Assembly: GCF_000739615.1 (NCBI RefSeq)
Contig: NZ_BATP01000056.1
Coordinates: 62,001-126,000 of the forward strand
DNA length: 64,000 nt
Reading direction: 5' to 3'
Source: Haloferula sp. BvORR071
Lineage (GTDB): Bacteria; Verrucomicrobiota; Verrucomicrobiia; Verrucomicrobiales; Akkermansiaceae
In this document: one piece after another, positions 56,908 through 64,000 of the stretch
How the letters are laid out: every line of letters starts with the position of its first letter
Numbering within the stretch: the first letter of the stretch is position 1
Made by a program: the position numbers and the translations under genes
Notes under the pieces: generated by a model
Seen by the model: the letters and a program-made list of their open reading frames with translations, nothing else
Database searches by the model: none
What the model was told of the DNA's origin: nothing

Positions 56908-58679
56908 CGGCTCGCTTCCAGACCCAGGGATTTGCGTGCTGCGGCGACGGCCCAGGTGCGGTACCAAGTGCCAAGCGGCACCGGTGATGCCTTTTGGCTA
57001 CGCTGCAAGAGATCGCCGAAACTCCCCTCGACCCAGCGCTGGAAGGGAAAGCGGAATCCGCGCTTCGGCTGCTGCCGGATCCAGTCTGGGATTTCCGGCA
57101 CGGCATCGAGCAGCAGTCCCTTGCCGCGGCGCAGGCGTTCGCGTTGGGGGATCGTGGCCACCGCTTTCGCGAGGCGATCGTCGACCAAGGGCACGCGCAA
57201 TTCCAAGCCATGGGCCATCGAGTAGATATCGCTGTCCCGCAGGAGCTGGTTCCGCATGTAGTAGGTGGTCTCGAGCCAGCCGACAGCTTCCCTGCCCGCA
57301 AGGGAGTCGGGGATGCCACCGAATGTTGCCTTGCCCGCCTCAAAGCCTGTCAGGGCACGGGTCAGCTCGATCGCTTCTTTCTGGGTGAAGATCCCCCGCT
57401 GCACGTGGTAGGCCCCTTGCCAGGAGCCCTCGCTACGGAGGAATTCGCCCAGCCGGCGCCATGGACTGCCTGGGGCGGCGCGTTCGAGGCGGCCTGCGAA
57501 GGCCGAGCGCAAAGGCCCGGACATGCGGTGGAAATTGCGGAAGCGCGGCACCCGCTCGAAGCTGCGATAGCCGCCGAAAAACTCATCCCCGCCCAAGCCG
57601 GAGAGCACGACCTTCATGCCTTCCCGGCGCGCGAGCTTGGAGACACACCAGGTATTGAAGCCATCGATCCCCGGTTGATCCATCGATTCCAGGAATCGCG
57701 GGATCTCGGCGGCGCCTTCCTCGGCCGTCATCCGCCACTCCGTGTGGGAGGTCCGGAAATGCTCGGCCGTGCGCTTGGCGAGCGAGGACTCATCGAACTC
57801 AGGATCATCGAAGCCGATCGAGAAGGTCCGGATATCAGCATCCTTGCCGAGGATCTGGCGGGCGAGTGCAAGCACTACCGTGGAGTCGATCCCGCCGCTG
57901 AGAAAGATACCCACCGGCACATCGCTGACCAGATGGCGGGCGACACTTTCCTCAAGCGCCTGGCGGGTGATGGTCGCGGCTTCATGGCGGGTCCGTGCCG
58001 TGTTTGCTGATGGCCCGGGTTGGTGCCACCGCGAGACCGTGGACTTGCCATCCTTCCAGCGCAGCAGATGACCGGCAGGCAGGCTGCGAATGGCAGCGTG
58101 GAGAGTGCGCGGCTCTTGGACCGAGCCCCACAGGAAGTAATCGCGCAGGGCCTCGTGGTCCACCTCGTCATCCGACTTCTGCAGAACCCGCACCTCAGAG
58201 GCGAAGGCCAGCGGCTCGCCCGGTTCTTCCCTCACATAGAGCGGCTTGATCCCATAGGCATCGCGAGCCAGCAGGGCCTCGCCGGAAGCTTCATCCCAGA
58301 AGGCGAAAGCGAACATGCCCGCGAGCTTCGGGATGCAGGCCGCGCCTTCCTTCACCAGCAGGCGCAGCAGCACCTCGCTGTCGCCGTTGCTGTGAAAGGT
58401 TTCGCCCTGCTTTTCCAGTTGCTGGCGGAGTTCGCGGAAATTGTAGATCTCGCCATTGAATACCATCACGTAGCTCCGGCCGCGGGCTTCAGGTGCCCAA
58501 GACATCGGCTGCCCCGCCGCGTCGCTCAGATCGAGGATCGAAAGCCGCGTATGAATCATCGTGGCCAGTTTGCCTTGCCAGACACCAGAGCCGTCCGGGC
58601 CGCGGTTCTGGAGACCCTGCTTGAGCTTTTCGGCATCCCCGAAGGAGGACTGACCGAACCAACCTGCAATTCCGCACAT
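56904..58679 (-). CDS. asnB: Asparagine synthetase (glutamine-hydrolysing), EPS-cluster type
   Basis: 591 residues. Cys2 of MCGIAGWFG is the N-terminal nucleophile of the glutaminase domain (~1-200, NRGPDGSG and FNGEIYNFREL visible). The synthetase domain has the PP-loop S261-GGIDST267 and the later SGLGGDEFFGGY. It makes asparagine, or amidates a uronic acid or other carboxylate when encoded in glycan clusters (WbpS-like role), which the setting favours. The next gene (GT4) starts within its stop codon. Confidence 0.93.
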   Translation of the reverse strand: MCGIAGWFGQSSFGDAEKLKQGLQNRGPDGSGVWQGKLATMIHTRLSILDLSDAAGQPMSWAPEARGRSYVMVFNGEIYNFRELRQQLEKQGETFHSNGDSEVLLRLLVKEGAACIPKLAGMFAFAFWDEASGEALLARDAYGIKPLYVREEPGEPLAFASEVRVLQKSDDEVDHEALRDYFLWGSVQEPRTLHAAIRSLPAGHLLRWKDGKSTVSRWHQPGPSANTARTRHEAATITRQALEESVARHLVSDVPVGIFLSGGIDSTVVLALARQILGKDADIRTFSIGFDDPEFDESSLAKRTAEHFRTSHTEWRMTAEEGAAEIPRFLESMDQPGIDGFNTWCVSKLARREGMKVVLSGLGGDEFFGGYRSFERVPRFRNFHRMSGPLRSAFAGRLERAAPGSPWRRLGEFLRSEGSWQGAYHVQRGIFTQKEAIELTRALTGFEAGKATFGGIPDSLAGREAVGWLETTYYMRNQLLRDSDIYSMAHGLELRVPLVDDRLAKAVATIPQRERLRRGKGLLLDAVPEIPDWIRQQPKRGFRFPFQRWVEGSFGDLLQRSQKASPVPLGTWYRTWAVAAARKSLGLEASR

Positions 58680-58728
58680 GGGAGAGAGAAATGGAGCTAA
58701 GTGAAAGCGGTGAGGAGAAACCCGGCGC

Positions 58729-59864
58729 TCAGGTCGCGGGAACGGCGGAGCCGATCAAGTCGGCAATCTTCTCGCGGAAACGCGCACGGCCATAGGTGGC
58801 CTTCAGTTCCTTGGAGAGATGCTGGGGATCAAACCACCACTCCGGACCCTTGTGCTGCAGCAGGGCGCTGAGCCCATCGGTGATCTCTTCATCGGAAAGA
58901 GGATCCACCAAGGTTCCCAGGCGACCCGCGTCGAGGGCGTCCGTCGAGCCGTCGCGGTTCCCGGCAAGCACGGGAGTTCCGCAGGCAAGCGCTTCCAGGA
59001 AGACGATACCGAAGCCCTCACCGGTGCTTGGCATGGCGAAGACATCGGCGAGGCGATAGTGATCGGGGAGCTCCTCATCCGGCACGAAGCCGGCGAAGAT
59101 CACGTGCTCCGCCACGCCGAGATCCTTGGCCATGGCCTCAAGCCGCGCCCGGTCACTGCCGGATCCGGCGATGAGGAAGCGCACCTTCCCGCAGCGGCGG
59201 CGGATCTCGGGCAGGCAGCGCAGGATCTGGTCGTAGCCCTTGTAGCCCTCCGCCGCATTCAGCCGGGAAACGGTGAGATCACTTTTTCATCCGCGGCGAT
59301 CGCATAGCGGCCGAAGAGCTGGGGCGCGCGTGCCGGAGCAGGGGAGAAGCGTTCCTCGTCGTAGGTATTGGGAAGGATCAAGACCTTGCCGGGATCGATA
59401 CCACCCAAGGCCAGCACCCGCTCGCGGGTCCAGTGGCTCACCGCCAGGATGCGATCCGCGCCGCGCAGTGCCTCAAGGCGCGAGGCTGGCATCGCTTGAT
59501 CGACATCGATGCCGTGGGCGACCAAGGTATAGGGGATTCCGGTGACGCGCTTGATGAAGCGGGCCAAGGGCCCGAAGTTGAGGTGCGTGCTGATGATCTC
59601 GGCCGGCTTCTCCCTGAGCGCCTTCGCCAGCGCCATGGCGGCGAAGACGGGCGTGCGCAGGCGCATCGGGATGCTGCCGGCACCGCAGGCGGTGAGACCT
59701 TTCCAATGCTCGGAACCCTGGTCGTGCTTGCCGAAGAGCAGGGGCTCAACCCCGCAGTCCAGAACACCGAGGGCGAGTTCACGGCTGAAGGCTGCGATCC
59801 CGCCGCCGAATTCGCGGAAGCTGGGAGCCCAGAGATGGACCTTGGATCGAGTGGGGGAGAGCAT
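58729..59864 (-). pseudogene. Glycosyltransferase family 4 interrupted by a frameshift
   Basis: The first frame starts at ATG 59864 (MLSPTRSKVHLWAPSFREFG) and carries HGIDVDQAMPASRLEALRGA and ILAVSHWTRERVLALGG. It breaks down after AIAADEKVI, giving a premature stop at 59259. Reading on one base out of phase from about 59276-59282 restores LTVSRLNAAEGYKGYDQILR and the C-terminal donor-binding domain (GEGFGIVFLEALACGTPVLA) to 58729. One missing base, near an A5 run, explains it. It could be a true lesion or an assembly error. Confidence 0.85.
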
Positions 59865-59874
59865 GGGGTGGGGG

Positions 59875-61137
59875 CTACGCGTGGACCGTGATTTCCGCGA
59901 CCGCAGTTGCCAAGGCCCGGGTGGCTTCCTCATAGGAAAAGCCATCGATGTGCTTGCGGGCGGTCTCGCCCATGGCGCGCAGGGTGGCCTTGTTAGATAG
60001 CGCCTGGTCGAGGCGATCGCGCAAGGCATCGACATCGCCTGCGGGGAAGGTCCAGCCTGTCTTGCCCTCGATCACGAGATCGGGGCCGGAGCCGACATGG
60101 CTGCTGGCGATGACCGGCTTGCCGAGGTTCATCGCTTCATTGAGCGCGAGTCCCCAGGTCTCACCGCGGCCCTGGGACGGGAGCACGAGGAGATCCCCGG
60201 TGGCATAGGTGCGCGGCATCTGGCTTTGGTTCTGGAAGGGGGCGAAGAAGATGGTTTTTCCAAACTGCTCGCCGGCTGCCTCACGCAGCGCTGCTTCCAA
60301 GCTGCCGCTGCCGACGAAGAGGAGCACTGGCTTGGTGTCGGTGGCCTTCATGCCGAGAAAGGCATTGAGCAGATCGAGCGGGCGCTTCTTTTCCTCAAAC
60401 TTGCCGGCGAAGAGCACGACGGGAGCTTCTGCGGGGATGCCCAGTTCCTTCTTCCATTCCGCAGCCGCGCGGTGGGCTTGGGCGGAGCTGGATTGGAAGC
60501 GCTCGTTGTCCACGCAATGAGGTGCGATGCGGATCCGGTCCGCGCTGGCACCGCTGTGCAGGAAGTAATCGCGGTTTGCCTGGCCGGTCGCGAGAAAGCA
60601 ATCGAAGCGGCGGAAGATCACCTGGCGCAGGAAGCGGGACAAGGCGGGCTTCCACCCGTGTGACGCGACGAGATCATGGGAATCGCCGCGGAAGATGAAG
60701 CGCACCTGCCGCAAGCGCCGCGAGAGGATCAGCCGGAGATGAGTCGCGTAAGTGTAGCCGAAGAGCAGCAGCACATCCGGCTGCCACTCCAGGATCGCCG
60801 CTTCGGCAGCGGGATTGTCCAGGCCGCGGAAGTGATGGGTTCCCGGATCCTGGCTGCGGTTCGGGATGAAGCCGTGGTCGTAGCCATCGAGCAGCGGGAT
60901 GTCCCAGGTGAAGGAGGTATCGAAGGTGATGTCCCGCGTTTCCTTCACGCCGAAATCCCAGAGGTAGAAGACCTTGATCTCCAGCCCGGAGTGCTCCGCG
61001 AGATGGCGGAACCACGGCGAGTAGTACTGGATCGGGTGGGACACCACGACCGCCAGGCGCTGGCGTGGAGCGGCCGCTGCGGCGGGCTTGCCGCTGGCAG
61101 TGCCCGGGCTCTTGGGGATTTCTTCCACTTGGGTCAT
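59875..61137 (-). CDS. Glycosyltransferase family 4
   Basis: 420 residues; the start overlaps the stop of the polymerase gene (ATGA at 61137). AVVVSHPIQYYSPWFRHLAE opens the acceptor domain. Later come FRGDSHDLVASHGWKPALSR, the linker VVLFAGKFEEKKRPLDLLNA, and RGETWGLALNEAMNLGKPVI for the donor site. The N-terminal 25 residues are Pro/Ala-rich. It acts in the cytoplasm on a lipid-linked glycan; specificity unknown. Confidence 0.9.
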   Translation of the reverse strand: MTQVEEIPKSPGTASGKPAAAAAPRQRLAVVVSHPIQYYSPWFRHLAEHSGLEIKVFYLWDFGVKETRDITFDTSFTWDIPLLDGYDHGFIPNRSQDPGTHHFRGLDNPAAEAAILEWQPDVLLLFGYTYATHLRLILSRRLRQVRFIFRGDSHDLVASHGWKPALSRFLRQVIFRRFDCFLATGQANRDYFLHSGASADRIRIAPHCVDNERFQSSSAQAHRAAAEWKKELGIPAEAPVVLFAGKFEEKKRPLDLLNAFLGMKATDTKPVLLFVGSGSLEAALREAAGEQFGKTIFFAPFQNQSQMPRTYATGDLLVLPSQGRGETWGLALNEAMNLGKPVIASSHVGSGPDLVIEGKTGWTFPAGDVDALRDRLDQALSNKATLRAMGETARKHIDGFSYEEATRALATAVAEITVHA

Positions 61138-62747
61138 GGGGCGATCTTGCGGAATCTTTGCAGGTTGTGCGGGGCGTGGGCCTTTTCACTGCCACTCACC
61201 CACAGGCGCAGGAGCACGCCGCCGATCACCGCTGCGACCACGAACTGGAATGTCGCCGTGAGGAAGACACTGGCGACTTGCTCGTAAGAGCTGGCGACCA
61301 TCAGGAGCGTGCCGGCCAGCGCCATGCCCTCGACCGAGAAGACGCGCTTCCGGCGCGAAACCGTTTCGAGCCATCCCATGACGAAGCCGAGGACCAGGCC
61401 GAGGATCATCGGGCCTCCGATGGGCCCGAAGTTGCCCACGCCCTCGGGAAGGAGGCCCCAGGCGATGTAGGTCTTCTCGGTTTCCTCGACACTGGATTGG
61501 CGGCCGAAGTGGAGATTCAGGCGGACCTGTCCTTCGTGGGTTCGGGGTTTGTCCTGCCACAGGAAGCGCGGGACGAAGAGGGGCGGGATGAGCGCGTAGG
61601 TCTCGCCCATCATCGGAGTGGCGGCGCGGTCGTAGAAGCACTCCATGACATAGGTCATGTTCTGGAGGTTGTTGACCCGCTCCAGGAAGGACTGGCCTTC
61701 TTCGTCCTCCTGCTTGCCGGATTGCAGGGCGACCTGTTTGCCAGCCTGGTTCCCCATGAAAGAGGAGATGCTGGCCGCAGACCACTCGACGTACAGGGAT
61801 GGCAACCCGGTCAGGGAAACAGCGGTGGTGTTGGAGTCCCCGCTCCAGTACCTTTCACGAAGCACGAACTTGCCTTGGTTCAAGAAGCCCACCACAGCGA
61901 AGGTCACCAGCAGGAACTTCAAGGGCATCTTGCGGCTTCCGAGGGTGAGGCCGATGGCGGCGGATAGCACGATGCCCGCCGCTCCGGAGAGGAGGATATC
62001 TGCGATCTCCATGCAGAAGATGGCGGCGAACAAGGTCCAGAAGATCCAGGCACGCGCCACTGTAGGGCGGCTTCCAATCGCCAGTCCGCCGAAGAGCGCT
62101 CCCATCGCGCCAGCGGCCGTGGCGAAGTTCCGCATCACGGAAAACAGGCGGTCCACGCCCGGCACGATTTGATAGAGGATGCCGGACCGCGTGCTGAGGT
62201 GGAAGCCAAGGCAGAGCGTGAGAAGCAGCAGTGAAATGCCGAGGCAGCGATCCAGCGCCCGGCTGCCGGCTGCCACCACCAGATTTGCCCGCGAGGGTCG
62301 CGATATCGCTGAACTCCTGCCGACAAGCCATCCGCCCAGGCAGAACAGGAGGAAGGAGCCCGTGGCCATCGCCGAGGTCATGACGATGTCCACCTTCACG
62401 AACTTGAGTCCGGGGTGGTTGATAATCAGCGGTAATCCGTAAACGATGGCCTGCTGCAGGATGAAGACAGGGAGCAGGGGAAGCCCATGATCTCGGGCGC
62501 TGGTCCAGCAGTACAGGCTGAGGATCGCAGGAATCGCGATGATCAAGAACGGAACCACGTATTCGGGCTTGGTCACTACCAGGCGCGCAGCGGCAGCGAT
62601 CCCCAGAATGAGTAGCGCCACGATGCTCGCCCGGAAGGCTGCAGCCGAACGGGACGAGAGAATCCCGTAGTCGATCTCCAGGATGCCCGCCTTGGCACGC
62701 GGGGTGGACTTTGCCCGGGTGGCTCTCATGGTGCGAACGGCTCTCAT
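61134..62747 (-). CDS. Polysaccharide polymerase-like membrane protein (Wzy type)
   Basis: 537 residues with about twelve hydrophobic helices and a large loop between helices (residues ~320-420: NLQNMTYVMECFYDRAATPM, IPPLFVPRFLWQDKP, ETEKTYIAWGLLPEGVGNFG). This loop, with its FxPRFxWxxKP motif, is typical of oligosaccharide repeat-unit polymerases (PF14296/Wzy-like group). It would join repeat units on undecaprenyl diphosphate at the outer face. It is coupled to both neighbours by ATGA overlaps (62744 and 61134). Confidence 0.8.
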   Translation of the reverse strand: MRAVRTMRATRAKSTPRAKAGILEIDYGILSSRSAAAFRASIVALLILGIAAAARLVVTKPEYVVPFLIIAIPAILSLYCWTSARDHGLPLLPVFILQQAIVYGLPLIINHPGLKFVKVDIVMTSAMATGSFLLFCLGGWLVGRSSAISRPSRANLVVAAGSRALDRCLGISLLLLTLCLGFHLSTRSGILYQIVPGVDRLFSVMRNFATAAGAMGALFGGLAIGSRPTVARAWIFWTLFAAIFCMEIADILLSGAAGIVLSAAIGLTLGSRKMPLKFLLVTFAVVGFLNQGKFVLRERYWSGDSNTTAVSLTGLPSLYVEWSAASISSFMGNQAGKQVALQSGKQEDEEGQSFLERVNNLQNMTYVMECFYDRAATPMMGETYALIPPLFVPRFLWQDKPRTHEGQVRLNLHFGRQSSVEETEKTYIAWGLLPEGVGNFGPIGGPMILGLVLGFVMGWLETVSRRKRVFSVEGMALAGTLLMVASSYEQVASVFLTATFQFVVAAVIGGVLLRLWVSGSEKAHAPHNLQRFRKIAP

Positions 62748-64000
62748 GCGGTGGCAGTTTCCCGCGCTTCACGGGTGAGGCAGCGGTGAAGGAACTCGGC
62801 GAGCAAGCCGGCCTGATGCCGGGCGGTGTGCGCGGCGAAGGCTTCCTGGTTGAGCGGGACCTGGCGCAGGGTGCCGTCGGGATTCATGGCTTCGGCCGCC
62901 ACGCGGGCGCCGATGTCTTCCGGGGTGTCATGGTTGTGGAAGGGGATAACCACTCCGCCACCGGTCTTGCGGATCAGCGATACCACGGAGCTCTCTTCGT
63001 GGAAGACGGTGAGCAGCGGTTTCCCGGCGAGGAGATAGGGATAGATCTTCGAGGCGGTGTAGCCCGGGTCGTCGGAGCCGGGCACGATCAGGGCATCGGC
63101 ATCCAGCAGGCAGCGCAGCGTCTGCGAGTAGGGGATGCGGTCGGTGTGCTCCTTTACCATCTCCTGCAGCCCATACCGGGTGGCGATGGGTTCGATGGTC
63201 TTCTCGCCCTTCCCCTGGCTCGCGTAGGAGGTGCCGATGAAATGGAGCCGGAGACGCTGCAGCGCCGGGTGGCGATCTTTGAGCCGCGCGAGTGCCGAGA
63301 AGATCCCGGAGACCGCCAGAACCATGTCCTCTCCACCACGCCCGATGTAGACCCAGTGTTGCAAGCCATCGGCGGGATCGAAGACCTGCTGGCGGATAGC
63401 AGAATGGCGGACGCGCTCGAGATCGACGCTGTCTCCGGGGAAGGGCAACACGATCGAGGGCAGGGAGCTGTCGGGCTCTTTGTTCCCATGGTCAGAGAGC
63501 CAGGGGTAGCGGGCGCGGAGCTGCTCGGGGTAGGCGGGCGAGACGCTGGTAATGCCGGAGCAGGCGCCGAGCACCGAAGGCTCCTGCCTGCCGGCGAACC
63601 AACTGGAAACGGCGTACTTCAGCTTGCCGCCGGGTGGAGTGACGCCGGGATTGTTCCGGTAGTAGTCACTCACCCAGGGGTCCTGGTAGTCCATGGCGAA
63701 GGCCACGCCATGGCGCTTCTTCCACTCGGGTCCCAGCACATGGATGCCGAACTGGGTGGTGGAAAAATAGACCAGATCGAAGCGCCCGCCTTCTAACAAT
63801 TCATGGCCCTTCCGGCGGATCGCTGACATGGCGCGGAAGGTCAGCGTGCCCAGCCCGGGGATGCGTCTCCATTCCAAACCGAGCGCGCGCACGCGGTGAA
63901 CAGGCACATCGCCCGGCAATCCTTCTTCGAGCCACGGATCCTTCGGTGCGGCCACCTGATCGGCCTCGACGCAAAGGACCTCCGCCGCGATGCCATGGCT
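62744..64000 (-). CDS. Glycosyltransferase family 4-like (N-terminus outside the window)
   Basis: The frame is open to the right edge, so the start is missing; about 418 residues are visible. The first visible part, HGIAAEVLCVEADQVAAPKD, reads as the N-terminal GT-B domain. FDLVYFSTTQFGIHVLGPEW, VAFAMDYQDPWVSDYYRNNP, a VYIGRGGEDMVLAV second domain and LIVPGSDDPGYTASKIYPYL for the donor site fit GT4-type enzymes of the kind seen in EPS clusters. It is the most upstream visible gene of the leftward operon. Confidence 0.82.
   Translation of the reverse strand, partial: SHGIAAEVLCVEADQVAAPKDPWLEEGLPGDVPVHRVRALGLEWRRIPGLGTLTFRAMSAIRRKGHELLEGGRFDLVYFSTTQFGIHVLGPEWKKRHGVAFAMDYQDPWVSDYYRNNPGVTPPGGKLKYAVSSWFAGRQEPSVLGACSGITSVSPAYPEQLRARYPWLSDHGNKEPDSSLPSIVLPFPGDSVDLERVRHSAIRQQVFDPADGLQHWVYIGRGGEDMVLAVSGIFSALARLKDRHPALQRLRLHFIGTSYASQGKGEKTIEPIATRYGLQEMVKEHTDRIPYSQTLRCLLDADALIVPGSDDPGYTASKIYPYLLAGKPLLTVFHEESSVVSLIRKTGGGVVIPFHNHDTPEDIGARVAAEAMNPDGTLRQVPLNQEAFAAHTARHQAGLLAEFLHRCLTREARETATA

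Overview
The window is high-GC bacterial chromosome and most resembles Verrucomicrobiota (Luteolibacter or Verrucomicrobiaceae type). That call rests on an exosortase with an EpsI-like partner and a PETG-type sorting tail, a giant MBG-repeat subtilase with the C-terminal domain common in this phylum, many small secreted or membrane orphans, a Gram-negative LpxB, and weak or missing Shine-Dalgarno sequences. It is a family-level inference; there is no rRNA here to settle it.

Left part (1-21 kb): mostly short orphan genes. It holds secreted proteins, two paralogues with a shared C-terminal domain (2647-3927, 5433-6311), two Cys-rich zinc-ribbon proteins, a serine hydrolase, a DUF4826 gene whose 5' end is fused to a 10-bp tandem repeat, a glutaredoxin-like protein, four tandem small membrane paralogues (9903-11658), a duplicated secreted helical-repeat protein pair with an opposite-strand gene between them, a RibD-type reductase, a carboxypeptidase-regulatory-like secreted protein and lpxB. 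Several families of short dispersed intergenic repeats are scattered through it.

Middle (21-32 kb): a membrane TPR protein and a bactofilin, a strong terminator, then a type I restriction-modification island. hsdM is intact, hsdS carries an amber codon, and hsdR has an internal deletion and a +1 frameshift. Between hsdS and hsdR lie a PD-(D/E)XK-type nuclease, an HNH nuclease, a Fic fragment and a small-protein/kinase-like pair. nadA follows. Base composition of the + strand changes from C-rich to G-rich close to 22.9 kb.

Right part (32-64 kb): a Wzz-like protein, tRNA-Arg(ACG), the 1718-residue subtilase, a WecA-type transferase fused to a Rossmann domain, a glycosyltransferase, an O-antigen-ligase-like protein followed by a tiny Ser/Thr-rich secreted protein, two large secreted proteins and a PETG-CTERM protein. 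A long leftward exopolysaccharide/exosortase operon then runs off the right edge. From its upstream end it encodes a glycosyltransferase, a polymerase, two GT4 enzymes (one frameshifted), AsnB, another GT4, a WcaF-like acetyltransferase, a GT2, the exosortase, the EpsI-like protein and, after a gap, a TPR protein. Together these genes look like a cell-surface programme: glycan initiation (WecA), assembly (glycosyltransferases, Wzy, Wzz), transfer or ligation, and exosortase-dependent protein anchoring.

All coordinates and motifs were read by eye from the sequence; no database search was run.
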